The position numbers were made by a program, and so were the translations under genes. The notes under the pieces are model-generated. The model did not search any database. It saw only the letters and a list, made by a program, of their open reading frames with translations, and was not told where the DNA came from. From contig VEQG01000002.1 in the NCBI GenBank assembly GCA_018883345.1, positions 1-64,000 of the forward strand: 64,000 nt of DNA. Reading direction: 5' to 3'. The stretch is from Candidatus Nanopelagicaceae bacterium. Lineage in GTDB: Bacteria; Actinomycetota; Actinomycetes; Nanopelagicales; Nanopelagicaceae. Shown here in pieces: positions 26,121 through 36,302 of this stretch (the stretch's first letter is position 1; each line of letters begins with the position of its first letter).

Positions 26121-26147
26121 GAAAAACCCCGCTATTGCTAGCGGGGC
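26121..26147 (-). terminator. Intrinsic terminator of glnA
   Basis: On the minus strand the 8-bp stem TAGCGGGG/CCCCGCTA order is read as CCCCGCTA-GCAA-TAGCGGGG followed by TTTTT. It lies about 47 bases past the glnA stop. Confidence 0.9.
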
Positions 26148-26193
26148 TAATCATGGTTCGGCTAGGAGAATTAGCCATGACTATTTGGATATT

Positions 26194-27627
26194 TTAGATA
26201 TCGTAGTAAAGCTCAAACTCAGCTGGATGTGGACGTAGTCGAACATAGTCGACCTCTTCCTTGCGCTTGAATGCAATCCAAGTTGAGATTAAGTCATCAG
26301 TAAATACGCCACCCTTTGTTAAGAATGCGTGATCCTTTTCTAGCGCATTTAGTGCGGCATCAAGTGAACCTGGAACCTGTGGAATCGCAGCAGCTTCTGC
26401 GCCTTCTAGTTCGTAGATGTCCTTATCGACTGGTGCCGCTGGTTCGATCTTGTTTTCGATTCCATCGAGACCTGCCATCAACATAGCCGCGAAAGCTAGA
26501 TATGGATTTGATGATGGATCTGGGCAACGGAACTCGATGCGCTTTGCCTTTGGATTTGATCCGGTAATTGGGATACGGATACATGCAGAGCGGTTACGTG
26601 CTGAGTAAGCAAGGTTTACTGGAGCTTCATAGCCTGGAACCAAACGACGATATGAGTTAACGGTTGGGTTAGTGAAAGCAAGAAGTGATGGTGCATGCTT
26701 CAAAAGACCACCGATATACCAACGCGCCATATCTGAAAGATCGCCATAGTTGCCAGCTTCGAAGAATAGTGGCTTGCCATCTTTCCATAGAGATTGGTGA
26801 ACGTGCATACCTGAACCATTGTCACCATAAAGTGGCTTTGGCATAAATGTTGCTGTCTTTCCATTCTGCCAAGCAGTGTTCTTAACTACATACTTGAACT
26901 TCATAATGTCATCACCTGCGGTTTCGACATCGCTGAACTTATAGTTAATTTCCATCTGACCTGCTGTACCAACTTCATGGTGTGAGCGTTCGACTTCTAG
27001 ACCAACTTTTTCTAGTTGCATCACGATTTCGTCGCGAAGATCTGCAAACTGATCTGTTGGAGAAACTGGGAAGTATCCACCCTTAATTCGTGTGCGATAT
27101 CCGCGAGATGGTGTGCCATCTGCATCGAACTCTTCGCCACGGTTCCACCAACCTTCGTAAGAATCAATGTGGTGGTATGCCTCGTGCATATCGGTCTTAA
27201 AGCGAATTGCATCAAAGATATAGAACTCTGCTTCTGGCGCAAAGAAAGCTTGATCTGCGATACCGGTTGACTTTAGGTAGCCAACTGCCTTTGTTAAAAC
27301 ACCACGTGGATCGCGTGAGTATGGAGTGTTATCAATTGGATTATGAACAGAGAAGAGAATGATCAAAGTCTTCTCTTTGCGGTATGGATCTAGATATGCA
27401 GAGCTTGGAATTGGTAACAACTTCATATCTGATTCATGAATTGACTGGAAACCACGGATTGATGAACCATCGAACATCAAACCATCTGTAAACACGCTCT
27501 CATCAAACGAACCTGCTGGAACGTTGAAGTGGTGCTGAATACCTGGAAGATCGATGAAGCGAATATCAACAAGCTTCACATCTTCTTTCTTGATGTAATC
27601 AAGAATTTCTTTCGAGTTCTTAAACAT
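26194..27627 (-). CDS. glnA: Glutamine synthetase type I
   Basis: About 477 residues from the ATG at 27627, which has a GGGAG ribosome site; an earlier in-frame start at 27660 is less likely. It makes glutamine from glutamate, ammonia and ATP in the cytoplasm. Visible motifs are [10 protein letters not shown], the metal-site EAEFYIFD, the [12 protein letters not shown] loop and the [10 protein letters not shown] segment. The tail motif [11 protein letters not shown] carries the tyrosine that is adenylylated by GlnE in GSI-beta enzymes, so post-translational control is likely. It is followed by its own terminator. Neighbours RDD, DUF4191, lipA and lipB match the mycobacterial glnA1 region. Confidence 0.96.
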   Translation of the reverse strand: MFKNSKEILDYIKKEDVKLVDIRFIDLPGIQHHFNVPAGSFDESVFTDGLMFDGSSIRGFQSIHESDMKLLPIPSSAYLDPYRKEKTLIILFSVHNPIDNTPYSRDPRGVLTKAVGYLKSTGIADQAFFAPEAEFYIFDAIRFKTDMHEAYHHIDSYEGWWNRGEEFDADGTPSRGYRTRIKGGYFPVSPTDQFADLRDEIVMQLEKVGLEVERSHHEVGTAGQMEINYKFSDVETAGDDIMKFKYVVKNTAWQNGKTATFMPKPLYGDNGSGMHVHQSLWKDGKPLFFEAGNYGDLSDMARWYIGGLLKHAPSLLAFTNPTVNSYRRLVPGYEAPVNLAYSARNRSACIRIPITGSNPKAKRIEFRCPDPSSNPYLAFAAMLMAGLDGIENKIEPAAPVDKDIYELEGAEAAAIPQVPGSLDAALNALEKDHAFLTKGGVFTDDLISTWIAFKRKEEVDYVRLRPHPAEFELYYDI

Positions 27628-27773
27628 TAAATCTCCCAATAGATTTATATTTTCTAGCAACCCATCTACGTTGAGGGCTCTAGCCTTTTTTCGTTCTTGC
27701 AGGTTTTTGGCCTGGCAGAACCATAGGGCGCACTTGTTAAATGGGCATACTCCCTTTGTTACAGTCTTGTTTC

Positions 27774-28157
27774 ATGAGACCAGGAGGTAGGCTTCCCGCT
27801 ATGTTCAATGGGCCGCAGGTCACACTTTTTCGCCGAATGGCAGGCATCGGCTGCGATTGGCTGGCTTGCTTGGTGATCGTTAGGGGCTTTAATTTAGATG
27901 GCCAATTCGCAACCTTGCTGGTCTTCTTTCTTGAGATGACATTTTTGACTGCATTTGGTGGCGCTTCATTTGGTCACCGAATTGTCGGAATAAAAGTAGT
28001 TCGATTCAATGATGGAGGAGCGCCTTCACCGATTCAAGCAATCGTAAGGACTCTACTTATTTGCACCGTGGTCTTTGCCATTACTTATGATGAAAATGGT
28101 CGAGGAATCCACGAAAGATTAAGCGGAACCTTCTTGATAAAGAATAATAAAAATTAA
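27774..28157 (+). CDS. RDD family membrane protein
   Basis: About 127 residues from the ATG at 27774; an ATG at 27741 or at 27801 is also possible. RDD proteins have two or three membrane helices and conserved Arg and Asp residues. Here the first helix carries FRRMAGIGCDWLACLVIV (R...D) and the loop GASFGHRIVGIKVV is diagnostic. The function is generally unknown, with transport or envelope roles suggested for some members. An RDD gene between glnA and DUF4191 is a conserved actinobacterial arrangement. It converges on DUF4191. Confidence 0.8.
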   Translation: MRPGGRLPAMFNGPQVTLFRRMAGIGCDWLACLVIVRGFNLDGQFATLLVFFLEMTFLTAFGGASFGHRIVGIKVVRFNDGGAPSPIQAIVRTLLICTVVFAITYDENGRGIHERLSGTFLIKNNKN

Positions 28158-28175
28158 TTACTTAATTTAGCTGAA

Positions 28176-28811
28176 CTAAACTTTTGGTACGCGTAAGTTC
28201 TTCGGCATCGGACCTTTTGGAATTGGCATGTTAAATCCACCAACGGCCTTTAAACGATTTCTAACTTCACGAACCTGATTATTAGAAAGTTCTTTAGGAA
28301 GTTTCTTCATGGTGCGCTGCAATTTATTTATTGCAACTCGGCCTTCGCCATCTCCAACGATTAATGTTGTCACTGGCACGCCTGGTACGAATCTCTCGAC
28401 TTTCTTAGTTTCTTCAGTCAACATGATGCGAACACCATTTGATCCTTCGCCAACTAATACGATTCCGGCACGACCAACTGCGCGGTGAACCATATCTTGC
28501 TGCTTATTTACCGCAACCATTGGGGTAGTTGTATAGCCACGTCGAATCGCCATCATGACTGAAGCGCCAGCCCCCATTACCCCTTCGATAGAAGAGTATG
28601 CGGCTCGATTAGCAACAAAACTAAATAGGAACATTGATCCCAGAAGTGCTAATGGCAAGGTAATGAAAGCGGCGTAAATAGGGCGATCATTTAAACTGCC
28701 GATGAGAACACCGATAGAAATAATGGCAACAAATGTAAATGCCATTGCTGCGCCAATCCATGGCTTCTCTTTTTTAGTTACTTTATAGGCTTCGCGAATC
28801 TGTCCGAACAT
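28176..28811 (-). CDS. DUF4191 domain-containing membrane protein
   Basis: This 211-residue protein of unknown function has two N-terminal membrane helices (about 21-40 and 48-68) and a C-terminal cytoplasmic domain. It matches the actinobacterial DUF4191 family through QIREAYKVTKKEKPW, GAGASVMMAIRRGYTTTPMVAVNKQQDMVHRAVGR and the IPKGPMPK tail. It lies downstream of the acyltransferase and lipA-lipB on the same strand, the same order as in mycobacteria (Rv2219 position). Confidence 0.85.
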   Translation of the reverse strand: MFGQIREAYKVTKKEKPWIGAAMAFTFVAIISIGVLIGSLNDRPIYAAFITLPLALLGSMFLFSFVANRAAYSSIEGVMGAGASVMMAIRRGYTTTPMVAVNKQQDMVHRAVGRAGIVLVGEGSNGVRIMLTEETKKVERFVPGVPVTTLIVGDGEGRVAINKLQRTMKKLPKELSNNQVREVRNRLKAVGGFNMPIPKGPMPKNLRVPKV

Positions 28812-28837
28812 AGTTGGTGAGTTTACCCTTTCAAGTG

Positions 28838-29539
28838 TTATTCAATTACAGGCGCCGGCGCAGTGCCACCAAGTCGCTGCGGTGCCCAAGGCTCGCCAAC
28901 ATGACTATCTGGGTATTTCTCCTGCAATTTATGCAGCATCTCGATCATGGTTTTACGAAGTAGCGCCTCTGCCTCTTCAAGATTTCCGTCTTTAGAAAAA
29001 TGCATTGGGATGCCATAAGAGATATGCACCGGAATTGATTTGCGAGAAAAGTTTCTTGGCTGTCCTTTGGTCCAAACTCTTTGAGATCCCCAGATCACAA
29101 CAGGAATCACTGGTACGCCAGCGCCCATTGCAAGCCTAACCGCACCAGATTTCATTGCTTTAATTTCAAAGGATTGACTGATGGTTGCTTCAGGAAAGAT
29201 GCCAACAACTTCGCCATCGCGAAGTGCGCGAAGCGCAGTCACGAATGAGGCGCCACCATTTTCTCTATCAACTGAAATATGTTTCATGCCTCGAAGTAAT
29301 GGTCCTGCAATTTTATTGTCGAATGCCGCTTTCTTTGCCATAAAACGGATATAGCGTTTTAGGTGTAGTGCGCCAGTTCCGATAAATGCAAAATCTAAAT
29401 AGCTCACGTGATTGCTAGCAATTACCGCGCCACCTTTGCGAGGCAAATTATCTTGACCTTCAAATTCGAATTGAATATCAAGACCTTTCCAGAGCGCCTT
29501 AAAAAGGCTAATTACTGGGGGATAAACCAATTCAGCCAC
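28838..29539 (-). CDS. Lysophospholipid acyltransferase (PlsC family)
   Basis: About 233 residues from the GTG at 29539, which overlaps the lipA stop by 8 bases; an in-frame ATG at 29593 would overlap lipA by 62 bases. Acyltransferase blocks are [12 protein letters not shown] (HX4D), [25 protein letters not shown] (where EGT is more usual) and [13 protein letters not shown]. It should acylate a lysophospholipid or related acceptor at the membrane. A PlsC gene inside the lipA-DUF4191 interval is not part of the standard mycobacterial order. This is the second PlsC paralogue in the window. Confidence 0.84.
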   Translation of the reverse strand: MAELVYPPVISLFKALWKGLDIQFEFEGQDNLPRKGGAVIASNHVSYLDFAFIGTGALHLKRYIRFMAKKAAFDNKIAGPLLRGMKHISVDRENGGASFVTALRALRDGEVVGIFPEATISQSFEIKAMKSGAVRLAMGAGVPVIPVVIWGSQRVWTKGQPRNFSRKSIPVHISYGIPMHFSKDGNLEEAEALLRKTMIEMLHKLQEKYPDSHVGEPWAPQRLGGTAPAPVIE

Positions 29540-30467
29540 GAGCTGCCATTGCCTCTTTATAAAGTCGACCAGCTCGATAGCTTGAACGAACAAGTGGTCC
29601 GCTCATAACCCCAGAGAATCCAATAGCTTTCGCTTCATCTGCTAATTCGACAAATTCATTTGGCTTTACCCAACGAGAGATTGGGTGATGCATTGGAGTT
29701 GGTCTCAAATATTGAGTAATGGTGATGATGTCACAACCTGCATCGTGTAAATCTTTGAGCGCTTGAGTTACCTCTTCACGCTCTTCGCCCATTCCAAGAA
29801 TTAAGTTTGATTTAGTGATTAATCCAAAATTACGAGCCTGGGTGATCACATCTAATGAAAGGTCATATCGAAAAGCCGGACGGATTCGCTTGAAAATACG
29901 TGGAACGGTTTCTAGATTGTGAGCAAAAACCTCAGGTCGTGATTCGAAAACTTGGTTTAGTAATTCTGGCTTACCGCTGAAATCAGGTGCCAACATCTCT
30001 ACGCCTGTTTCAGGATTTAATTCATGAACTTTCCGAATAGTTTCGGCGTAAAGCCAAGCGCCTTCATCTTCTAGATCATCTCTGGTTACGCCAGTGATGG
30101 TCGCGTATCGAAGTTGCATCTGCTTTACAGATTCAGCAACTCTACGCGGTTCATCGCGATCTAATGGAAGTGGTTTTCCGGTATCGATATTGCAGAAATC
30201 GCAACGACGTGTACAACGGTCTCCACCGATTAGAAATGTGGCTTCGCGATCTTCCCAGCATTCAAAAATATTTGGACAAGCTGCCTCTTGGCAGACAGTA
30301 TGTAGACCTTCATTAACAACTAGTGATCTCAGTTGGGTGTATTCGGGACCCATCTTCGCCCGAGTTTTAATCCATTCAGGTTTACGTTCGATGGGAGTTT
30401 CCGCGTTACGAGCTTCAATGCGAAGCAGTTTGCGGCCATCAGGCGCTACCTTGGAATCGCTACTCAT
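29532..30467 (-). CDS. lipA: Lipoyl synthase (radical SAM)
   Basis: This 311-residue enzyme inserts two sulfurs into protein-bound octanoyl groups. The auxiliary cluster motif C-x4-C-x5-C ([12 protein letters not shown]) and the radical SAM motif C-x3-C-x2-C (CTRRCDFC) are both complete. The C-terminal RSSYRAG (the R-S-S-Y motif whose Ser ligates the auxiliary cluster) is also present. It overlaps lipB by 4 bases (ATGA). Targets in this window are the SucB lipoyl domains; GcvH would be another. Confidence 0.97.
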   Translation of the reverse strand: MSSDSKVAPDGRKLLRIEARNAETPIERKPEWIKTRAKMGPEYTQLRSLVVNEGLHTVCQEAACPNIFECWEDREATFLIGGDRCTRRCDFCNIDTGKPLPLDRDEPRRVAESVKQMQLRYATITGVTRDDLEDEGAWLYAETIRKVHELNPETGVEMLAPDFSGKPELLNQVFESRPEVFAHNLETVPRIFKRIRPAFRYDLSLDVITQARNFGLITKSNLILGMGEEREEVTQALKDLHDAGCDIITITQYLRPTPMHHPISRWVKPNEFVELADEAKAIGFSGVMSGPLVRSSYRAGRLYKEAMAARG

Positions 30468-31135
30468 GGTTCTAGTTTACTTACTTGCGCGAGGGCCAGA
30501 ACCATCTCTTTTTCAAGCGTAGGCGTAACTTCTTCGATTGAGATTTTGCGATTTAACTCTCGCTCCATGCTGGTGGTCTCTGCCTCAGGCATTCCGCATG
30601 GAACTATGGCATCAAATTGACTTAAGTCAGGAGAGACGTTTAAGGCGAAACCATGCATCGTCACGCCCTTGGCAACCCTTACGCCAATTGCTGAAATTTT
30701 TCTTTCACCCTTTTCATCTTTGATCCAAACTCCAGTTTTTCCCGAGATGGAGATGCCATTAATGCCAAACTGATCCAGAGTTTTAATTAAGGCGCTCTCT
30801 AGAGTTCTAACAAATCCAACTACTTCATTTCGTTTTTCTAGTCGAACAATTGGGTAGCCGACAATTTGTCCAGGACCATGCCAAGTAATCCTCCCACCAC
30901 GATCTACATCAATTACGGGGGTGCCATCTTGTGGTCGCTCTAAAATGTCAGTACGACGACCAGCGGTATAAACCGAAGGGTGTTCAATAAAAATCAGAGT
31001 GTTCTGTAATTGCCCATTTGCAACTTGTTCATGGATTTCTCGCTGTTTTTGCCAGGATTTTTCGTAATCAAGCAGTCCGCTATGAATTACCTTGATATCT
31101 GAGAGCGCTACTGGCACATCACCATTGTATTCCAT
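30464..31135 (-). CDS. lipB: Octanoyl-[ACP]:protein N-octanoyltransferase
   Basis: This 223-residue transferase moves octanoate from acyl carrier protein to lipoyl-domain lysines, the first step of lipoate assembly. Motifs are [33 protein letters not shown] (the RGG-x2-TxHGPGQ signature), KTGVWI with the catalytic Lys, and [21 protein letters not shown] with the catalytic Cys. It is the first gene of the lipB-lipA unit and diverges from the MMPL gene. Confidence 0.96.
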   Translation of the reverse strand: MEYNGDVPVALSDIKVIHSGLLDYEKSWQKQREIHEQVANGQLQNTLIFIEHPSVYTAGRRTDILERPQDGTPVIDVDRGGRITWHGPGQIVGYPIVRLEKRNEVVGFVRTLESALIKTLDQFGINGISISGKTGVWIKDEKGERKISAIGVRVAKGVTMHGFALNVSPDLSQFDAIVPCGMPEAETTSMERELNRKISIEEVTPTLEKEMVLALAQVSKLEP

Positions 31136-31177
31136 CTAATTAGGTAGACTTCGGGAGTTAAATATAGGGAGAGATAT

Positions 31178-33298
31178 ATGCGCGTACGTGGTCGTAAAGC
31201 ACTTTGGATTGCAATTATTACAGTTGTGGCTTGGCTTGGAATATCTGGCGTCGCCGGACCAATGTTCGGAAAATTATCAACGGTACAGAAGAACGACAAC
31301 TCTGACTTCTTGCCGACAAATGCGGAGTCATATAAATTCACAAAAGAGTATGAAAAATTCGCACCAACTTCCGACCGTGCTATCCCAGCATTAGTGCTCT
31401 TCCTTGGCGAAATAGATGAATCAAAGATTGCAGCAGCAAATGGTTTCATGCAGACCTTGCCGGCTAAGAGCGTAGAAGGAACTGATAAAAAGATTGGTGA
31501 TTACTTAGTTCCAGGATCTCCGATTTTCGCCTTCCCTTCACAAGATAATCAAGCCTTACTTGGATCGCTCTCATTTGATTCAGCTAAAATTGCCGATCAA
31601 ATTGGCAATGAGCCAGCTCTTCCGCTGGTAATCGAATCAATTAGAAATTACACCGAAGAATTTTCAAGTCAAGGTGGATTCGAATCACATGTAACTGGAT
31701 TTGCTGCAATCTTCGCAGATTTATTCAAAGCCTTTGGTGGCATTGATTCGACCCTGCTTTATTGGACCTTGGGAATTGTGGCGCTAATTCTGATTGTGGT
31801 TTATCGCTCACCAATTCTTTGGATTCTGCCGCTATTTAGCGCATTAATGGCCGAATCTTTGGCTGGTGCAGTTATCTACACCCTTGCAAAGAATGATGTC
31901 CTAACTTTGGATGGGCAATCACAAGGAATTCTCTCGGTATTGGTAATTGGCGCGGCCACTGATTACGCGTTGCTCTTAATCGCAAGATATCGAGAAGAGC
32001 TACATCACCATGAGTCTAAATATGACGCCATGCGCATTGCGCTTCGCGGAGTAGTGGAACCAATCATCGCATCGGGCATGACCGTGACTATTGGACTTTT
32101 AGTTTTGATTCTTAGCGAATTAAAGAACAATCGATCATTGGGTCCGGTAGGCGCAATTGGAATTGTTGCTTCAATGATTACCATTTTGACCTTGTTGCCA
32201 GCGTTATTGATTTTGTTTGGTCGCTGGATTTTCTGGCCACGAATTCCTCGTCACGATGATGTTGATGAGAAGTTGACCGGAACTTGGGCAAAAGTTGCTC
32301 ACGCAACTGCTCGTAATCCTCGCAAGTACGCAATTGTTACTTCGATAATTCTTTTGGTTATGGCTGGCTTTATCACCACCTTAAAAGCTTCCGGTATTTC
32401 CACTTTAGAAGGCTTTACCAAGAAACCGAAATCTTTAATTGGACAAGAGCTATTACTTGAGCACTTCCCAGGTGGACAAAATCAGCCAACTCAATTAATT
32501 GTTGCTAAAGAAAAATCTGAAGAGATAATCGCGGCAGTAAGCAAGATTGACGGAGTAGCATCAGTTGCGCCAGAAATATTGGATCCGGCCAACCCAACCG
32601 TCATTGAAAATGGCGGTCGTATCGTTTTGGATGCCACTTTAGAAGTTCCTGCCGATTCAAATGCTGGTAGAGCGTTAGTGCCGCAGATTCGCGAAGCGGC
32701 GCATGCAATTGATGATGCGGCTTTAGTTGGCGGTATCAGTGCAACTTTCTACGATGTAGATGTGGCATCAGAACGCGATCGCAATCTGATTATTCCAATC
32801 GTGTTGTTGATTATTGCCGTAATTCTCGCATTGCTACTTCGTAGCATCGTTGCAGCGCTAATTCTGTTAGTCACGGTAGTGCTCTCATTCGCTGCAACCT
32901 TAGGCGCTTCGGCTTTCGTATTTAACAATATCTTCAATTTCCCAGGTGCAGATACCTCATTCCCACTATTTACCTTCGTATTCTTGGTGGCGTTAGGTAT
33001 TGACTACAACATTTTCTTGATGACACGTGTTCGCGAAGAAGCGCTAAAGCTTGGCACTAAAGCCGGAACCATTAAAGGTGTGACCGTCACGGGTGGGGTA
33101 ATTACTTCGGCCGGTGTGGTCTTAGCTGCAACTTTCACCGTGCTTGGCGTTTTGCCACTAGTAGCACTGGCACAAATTGCTTTCGCAGTAGCGTTTGGTG
33201 TTTTGCTAGATACTTTGGTGGTTCGTTCACTATTAGTACCGGCGCTAGTTCACATACTCGGAAAACGAATTTGGTGGCCAGCTAAATTAGCTGATTAA
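31178..33298 (+). CDS. MMPL/RND family transporter
   Basis: This 706-residue inner-membrane protein has twelve predicted helices in two halves, each with a large periplasmic-side loop after the first helix. Two proton-relay Asp-Tyr pairs are visible as GAATDYALLLIARYREE and ALGIDYNIFLMTRVREE, as in MmpL3. Mycobacterial relatives export lipids; family members can also export antibiotics or siderophores. It has a good ribosome site (GGGAGAG). It leads a three-gene plus-strand unit with a Gfo/Idh and a FAD oxidoreductase gene. The substrate is unknown. Confidence 0.9.
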   Translation: MRVRGRKALWIAIITVVAWLGISGVAGPMFGKLSTVQKNDNSDFLPTNAESYKFTKEYEKFAPTSDRAIPALVLFLGEIDESKIAAANGFMQTLPAKSVEGTDKKIGDYLVPGSPIFAFPSQDNQALLGSLSFDSAKIADQIGNEPALPLVIESIRNYTEEFSSQGGFESHVTGFAAIFADLFKAFGGIDSTLLYWTLGIVALILIVVYRSPILWILPLFSALMAESLAGAVIYTLAKNDVLTLDGQSQGILSVLVIGAATDYALLLIARYREELHHHESKYDAMRIALRGVVEPIIASGMTVTIGLLVLILSELKNNRSLGPVGAIGIVASMITILTLLPALLILFGRWIFWPRIPRHDDVDEKLTGTWAKVAHATARNPRKYAIVTSIILLVMAGFITTLKASGISTLEGFTKKPKSLIGQELLLEHFPGGQNQPTQLIVAKEKSEEIIAAVSKIDGVASVAPEILDPANPTVIENGGRIVLDATLEVPADSNAGRALVPQIREAAHAIDDAALVGGISATFYDVDVASERDRNLIIPIVLLIIAVILALLLRSIVAALILLVTVVLSFAATLGASAFVFNNIFNFPGADTSFPLFTFVFLVALGIDYNIFLMTRVREEALKLGTKAGTIKGVTVTGGVITSAGVVLAATFTVLGVLPLVALAQIAFAVAFGVLLDTLVVRSLLVPALVHILGKRIWWPAKLAD

Positions 33299-33300
33299 TC

Positions 33301-34281
33301 ATGCGCGTCGGCATCTTTGGTTATGGGCTTGCAGGAAGAGTATTTCATGCACCCCTAATCAAATTTGCGGGTATGCAAATTGTGGCAATCCAAACTACAA
33401 ATTCTGAACGTGCAGCACAAGCTAAAGCTGATTTTCCAGATGCAGTAATCTGTGCAGATTCAAAAGAATTGTTAGCACAGAATTTGGATTTAGCAGTTGT
33501 GGCTTCAGTAAATACTGCCCATGAAGCAAATGCCAAGGCTGCGATTGATGCCGGAGTTGCGGTTGTTGTTGATAAGCCAATGGCAACAACATTGGCAGGC
33601 ACTCGCGAACTTTATAATTATGCAGAGAGCAAGAACGTGCCAATTACTGTTTTCTTCAATCGACTTTGGGATAGTGACTCGTTAACTATCAAGAGTAATC
33701 TAGAGTTAATTGGCACTCCGCACCGCTTTGATGGCAGATTTGAAAGATGGCGTCCAGATTTAGCAACGCAATCATGGAGAGAGCAGACATCTTCGGCTCA
33801 AGGCGGGGGATTACTTCTTGATCTGCAGTCACATTTAGTATCAACTGCAATTGATTGTTTCGGACCAGCAAAATTGCAATATGCCAAAATCCAATCAGTT
33901 CGCGGCGCTTCCGATGATGATGTGCTTTTGGTCTTAGAACACGAAAGTGGATGCATCTCCTCGCTTGCGGCAAGTGCGATTTCTGGTGCGCCTGGACCAA
34001 GAGTTAGGTTGTTGGGCGATAAAGGCGCATTAGTGGTCAAGGAATTAGATCCACAAGAAGCTTTGCTCCGCTCTGGCAATTTTGTTGATGGAGATAAACG
34101 TGCAAAAGTTGAGCTACATAAAGGCTCTGAAATTACAGAAGTTTCAGCAGTGCCCGGTAATTATCAAGCATTCTATGAACTTATGTTTGATTTCTTAAAA
34201 GGAAATGGTCCAATTCCGGTTTCGAAGACATTAGCATTGCAAGTAGCCGAAATTATTGATCAGGCAAGGAATTTTAAATGA
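33301..34281 (+). CDS. Gfo/Idh/MocA family oxidoreductase
   Basis: This 326-residue protein has an N-terminal Rossmann fold (RVGIFGYGLAGRVFHAPLI) and the VVVDKPMATTLAGTRELY segment with the Asp/Glu-Lys-Pro motif. The C-terminal domain contains GGGLLLDLQSHLVSTAIDCFG. The YGLAGRVFH.P pattern is typical of the YdgJ-like subgroup. The substrate is probably a sugar or cyclitol derivative. It follows the MMPL stop by 2 bases and overlaps the next gene by 4 bases, so the three genes form an operon. Confidence 0.86.
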   Translation: MRVGIFGYGLAGRVFHAPLIKFAGMQIVAIQTTNSERAAQAKADFPDAVICADSKELLAQNLDLAVVASVNTAHEANAKAAIDAGVAVVVDKPMATTLAGTRELYNYAESKNVPITVFFNRLWDSDSLTIKSNLELIGTPHRFDGRFERWRPDLATQSWREQTSSAQGGGLLLDLQSHLVSTAIDCFGPAKLQYAKIQSVRGASDDDVLLVLEHESGCISSLAASAISGAPGPRVRLLGDKGALVVKELDPQEALLRSGNFVDGDKRAKVELHKGSEITEVSAVPGNYQAFYELMFDFLKGNGPIPVSKTLALQVAEIIDQARNFK

Positions 34282-35438
34282 GCACGGTGGTTATTGGCGC
34301 TGGCTTAGCCGGTTTAAATGCGGCGTTGACTCTAGAAAAAGCGGGTAGAGAAGTTATATTGCTTGAAGCATCAGATCGCGCAGGAGGCAGAGTTGCAACC
34401 GATGTGGTTGATGGGTTTCTACTTGATAGAGGATTTCAATTAATTAATGCCAATTATCCTGAATTAAAGCAATTAGAAGTTATTGAGAAAATTGATTTTG
34501 TTGAAGCACCAAGAGCTGTAGCTATAACTATCGAAGGAAAGGAGAATTTCTTAGGCGATCCACGTCATCATTTAAGCAGCGCCTTAAATACAAGTACCGG
34601 TTCGCTAAAAGAGAAAATTGGATTAATTAGTTACCTGACTAAATCTCCAAAGTCTGGAATTTCGGTTGCGGCACAACTTCAGTCTCTCGGCAAAACCTAC
34701 GATCGAGTACTCAGGCCTTTTTTAACTGGAGTCTTTCTATGTGATCCATCAGAGGTAGAGGCTTCAGTGGGTAAAGAGTTAATCAATTCGTTTGTGACCG
34801 GCCGACCAGGTTTACCAGCTAATGGTGCAGGTGCATTAGCAGCAGCACTTGCCGCCGGCGTTTCAGATATTAGATTAGATGTACGAGTAGATGCCATCAA
34901 GGATGGATACCTAAAAACAAGCGATGGAAAAGTAGAGTTCGATTCTTTGATTGTTGCTACAGATGCAAATATAGCCGCACAACTTTTGGATATTGAAGAA
35001 GTGCCACCTATGGTTGGCTGCACAACTTGGTACCACGTACCTGATGCCTCACCTTCTGATAAGCCATATTTATTATTAGATGGAATGCAGGCTGGTCCAG
35101 TGGTTAATTCGATTGTAATTAGCAATATGGTTGAAAATTATGCTCCAGTAGGTCGTCAATTAGTCTCAACCACGACTATTCAACGCGCTTCGGAATCAGA
35201 AGTGCGTCGCCATCTATCTGCAATGTGGGGAACAAGTACTCAATATTGGGAGTTGCTGGCTAAATATGAGATCCCGGCTGCGCTACCACTTGCAAGAGTT
35301 GGCAAGCGATTGGCAAATAATGTTCGCATTGATAAGAATATTTTCGTTGCTGGTGATTGGCGCGAATCGCCTTCACAAAATGGAGCGCTTAAATCTGGTA
35401 GAAGAGCAGCTGAAACTTTAATCAGTCAGCGCATCTAG
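34278..35438 (+). CDS. FAD-dependent oxidoreductase (amine oxidase/phytoene desaturase-like)
   Basis: This 386-residue flavoprotein has an N-terminal dinucleotide-binding motif VVIGAGLAGLNAALTLEKAG and the following EASDRAGGRVATD. Its C-terminal FAD-contact region is NIFVAGDWRESPSQNGALKSGRRAAE. This is the protoporphyrinogen-oxidase/phytoene-desaturase superfamily layout. The substrate is unknown; the closest general class is NAD(P)-binding amine-oxidase-like proteins. It is the third gene of the MMPL unit and its end overlaps the convergent TIGR01777 gene by 21 bases. Confidence 0.86.
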   Translation: MSTVVIGAGLAGLNAALTLEKAGREVILLEASDRAGGRVATDVVDGFLLDRGFQLINANYPELKQLEVIEKIDFVEAPRAVAITIEGKENFLGDPRHHLSSALNTSTGSLKEKIGLISYLTKSPKSGISVAAQLQSLGKTYDRVLRPFLTGVFLCDPSEVEASVGKELINSFVTGRPGLPANGAGALAAALAAGVSDIRLDVRVDAIKDGYLKTSDGKVEFDSLIVATDANIAAQLLDIEEVPPMVGCTTWYHVPDASPSDKPYLLLDGMQAGPVVNSIVISNMVENYAPVGRQLVSTTTIQRASESEVRRHLSAMWGTSTQYWELLAKYEIPAALPLARVGKRLANNVRIDKNIFVAGDWRESPSQNGALKSGRRAAETLISQRI

Positions 35439-36299
35439 CGCTGGTCCGATATGTGGGAAATCAAAATTAAATCCTGCATCCTGCAATACACCAGGTAGAA
35501 CTTTCTTCGACCCAAGAATTTCGGTACTAAATCCGCCCAAAGCAGCTTTTAGTGCAAAGGCTGGTGCGGGAAAAAGCGCAGGACGACGTAATGCACGAGC
35601 TAAAGCTGAGGTAAATTCTTGATTAGTAACAGGATTTGGTGAAGTTAAATTAACTGCTCCGGAGATTTGGTCATTCTCCATTAAGAATTCAATTGCGCGA
35701 AGATGATCATGCAGAGTAATCCAAGACCACCATTGCTTGCCATTGCCAAGCTTTCCGCCCAATCCGAAACGAAATAACGGAAGCATTCTGCCAAGTGCGC
35801 CGCCAGTTGGATCCAAAACCAAACCGGTGCGAATCTTCACGGTGCGTACATCGCTAGCTAAATCTGCTGCAGCTTCCCATTCGCGACAAACAGCAGCTAG
35901 AAAATCATCGCCGCCACGATCGCTTTCGACAACAGCACGATTTCCGGTTTCGCCATACCAACCGATGGCAGAAGAAGAGATAAATACCTTTGGTTTTACT
36001 TGTGCAACTGCATTTGCAATAGTGGTGGTGCCAAGTAGACGTGAATTTAGAATTTCTGATTTATATTTCTTGGTCCATCGCTTGTCGCCCACTCCAGCTC
36101 CAGCTAAATGAATAACTGCATCAACGCCAGCGAGAGAATCTAAATCAATTTCAGATTGCGCTGGATTCCAGAAGATTTCCTCAGGAGAGACCGTAGGGCG
36201 GCGGACAAGTCTTTGCACGGTGTAGCCATCGCTCTTTAACTTTCCGACTAGCGCAGTTCCGATCAGTCCAGAAGCGCCGGTGATGGCTATACGTTGCAA
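35418..36299 (-). CDS. TIGR01777 family NAD-dependent epimerase/SulA-like protein
   Basis: This 293-residue extended-SDR protein appears to start with TTG. Motifs are ITGASGLIGTALVGKL, VIHLAGAGVGDKRW (a family signature), SSSAIGWYG and a C-terminal DUF1731-like LRRPALFPAPAFALKAALG...SKKVLPGVLQDAGFNF. Its function is unknown, although it has the fold of sugar-nucleotide epimerases. It lies 3 bases after sucB on the same strand; the same neighbour pair is conserved in mycobacteria (after dlaT/sucB). Confidence 0.9.
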   Translation of the reverse strand: MQRIAITGASGLIGTALVGKLKSDGYTVQRLVRRPTVSPEEIFWNPAQSEIDLDSLAGVDAVIHLAGAGVGDKRWTKKYKSEILNSRLLGTTTIANAVAQVKPKVFISSSAIGWYGETGNRAVVESDRGGDDFLAAVCREWEAAADLASDVRTVKIRTGLVLDPTGGALGRMLPLFRFGLGGKLGNGKQWWSWITLHDHLRAIEFLMENDQISGAVNLTSPNPVTNQEFTSALARALRRPALFPAPAFALKAALGGFSTEILGSKKVLPGVLQDAGFNFDFPHIGPALDALTD

Positions 36300-36302
36300 G
36301 AT

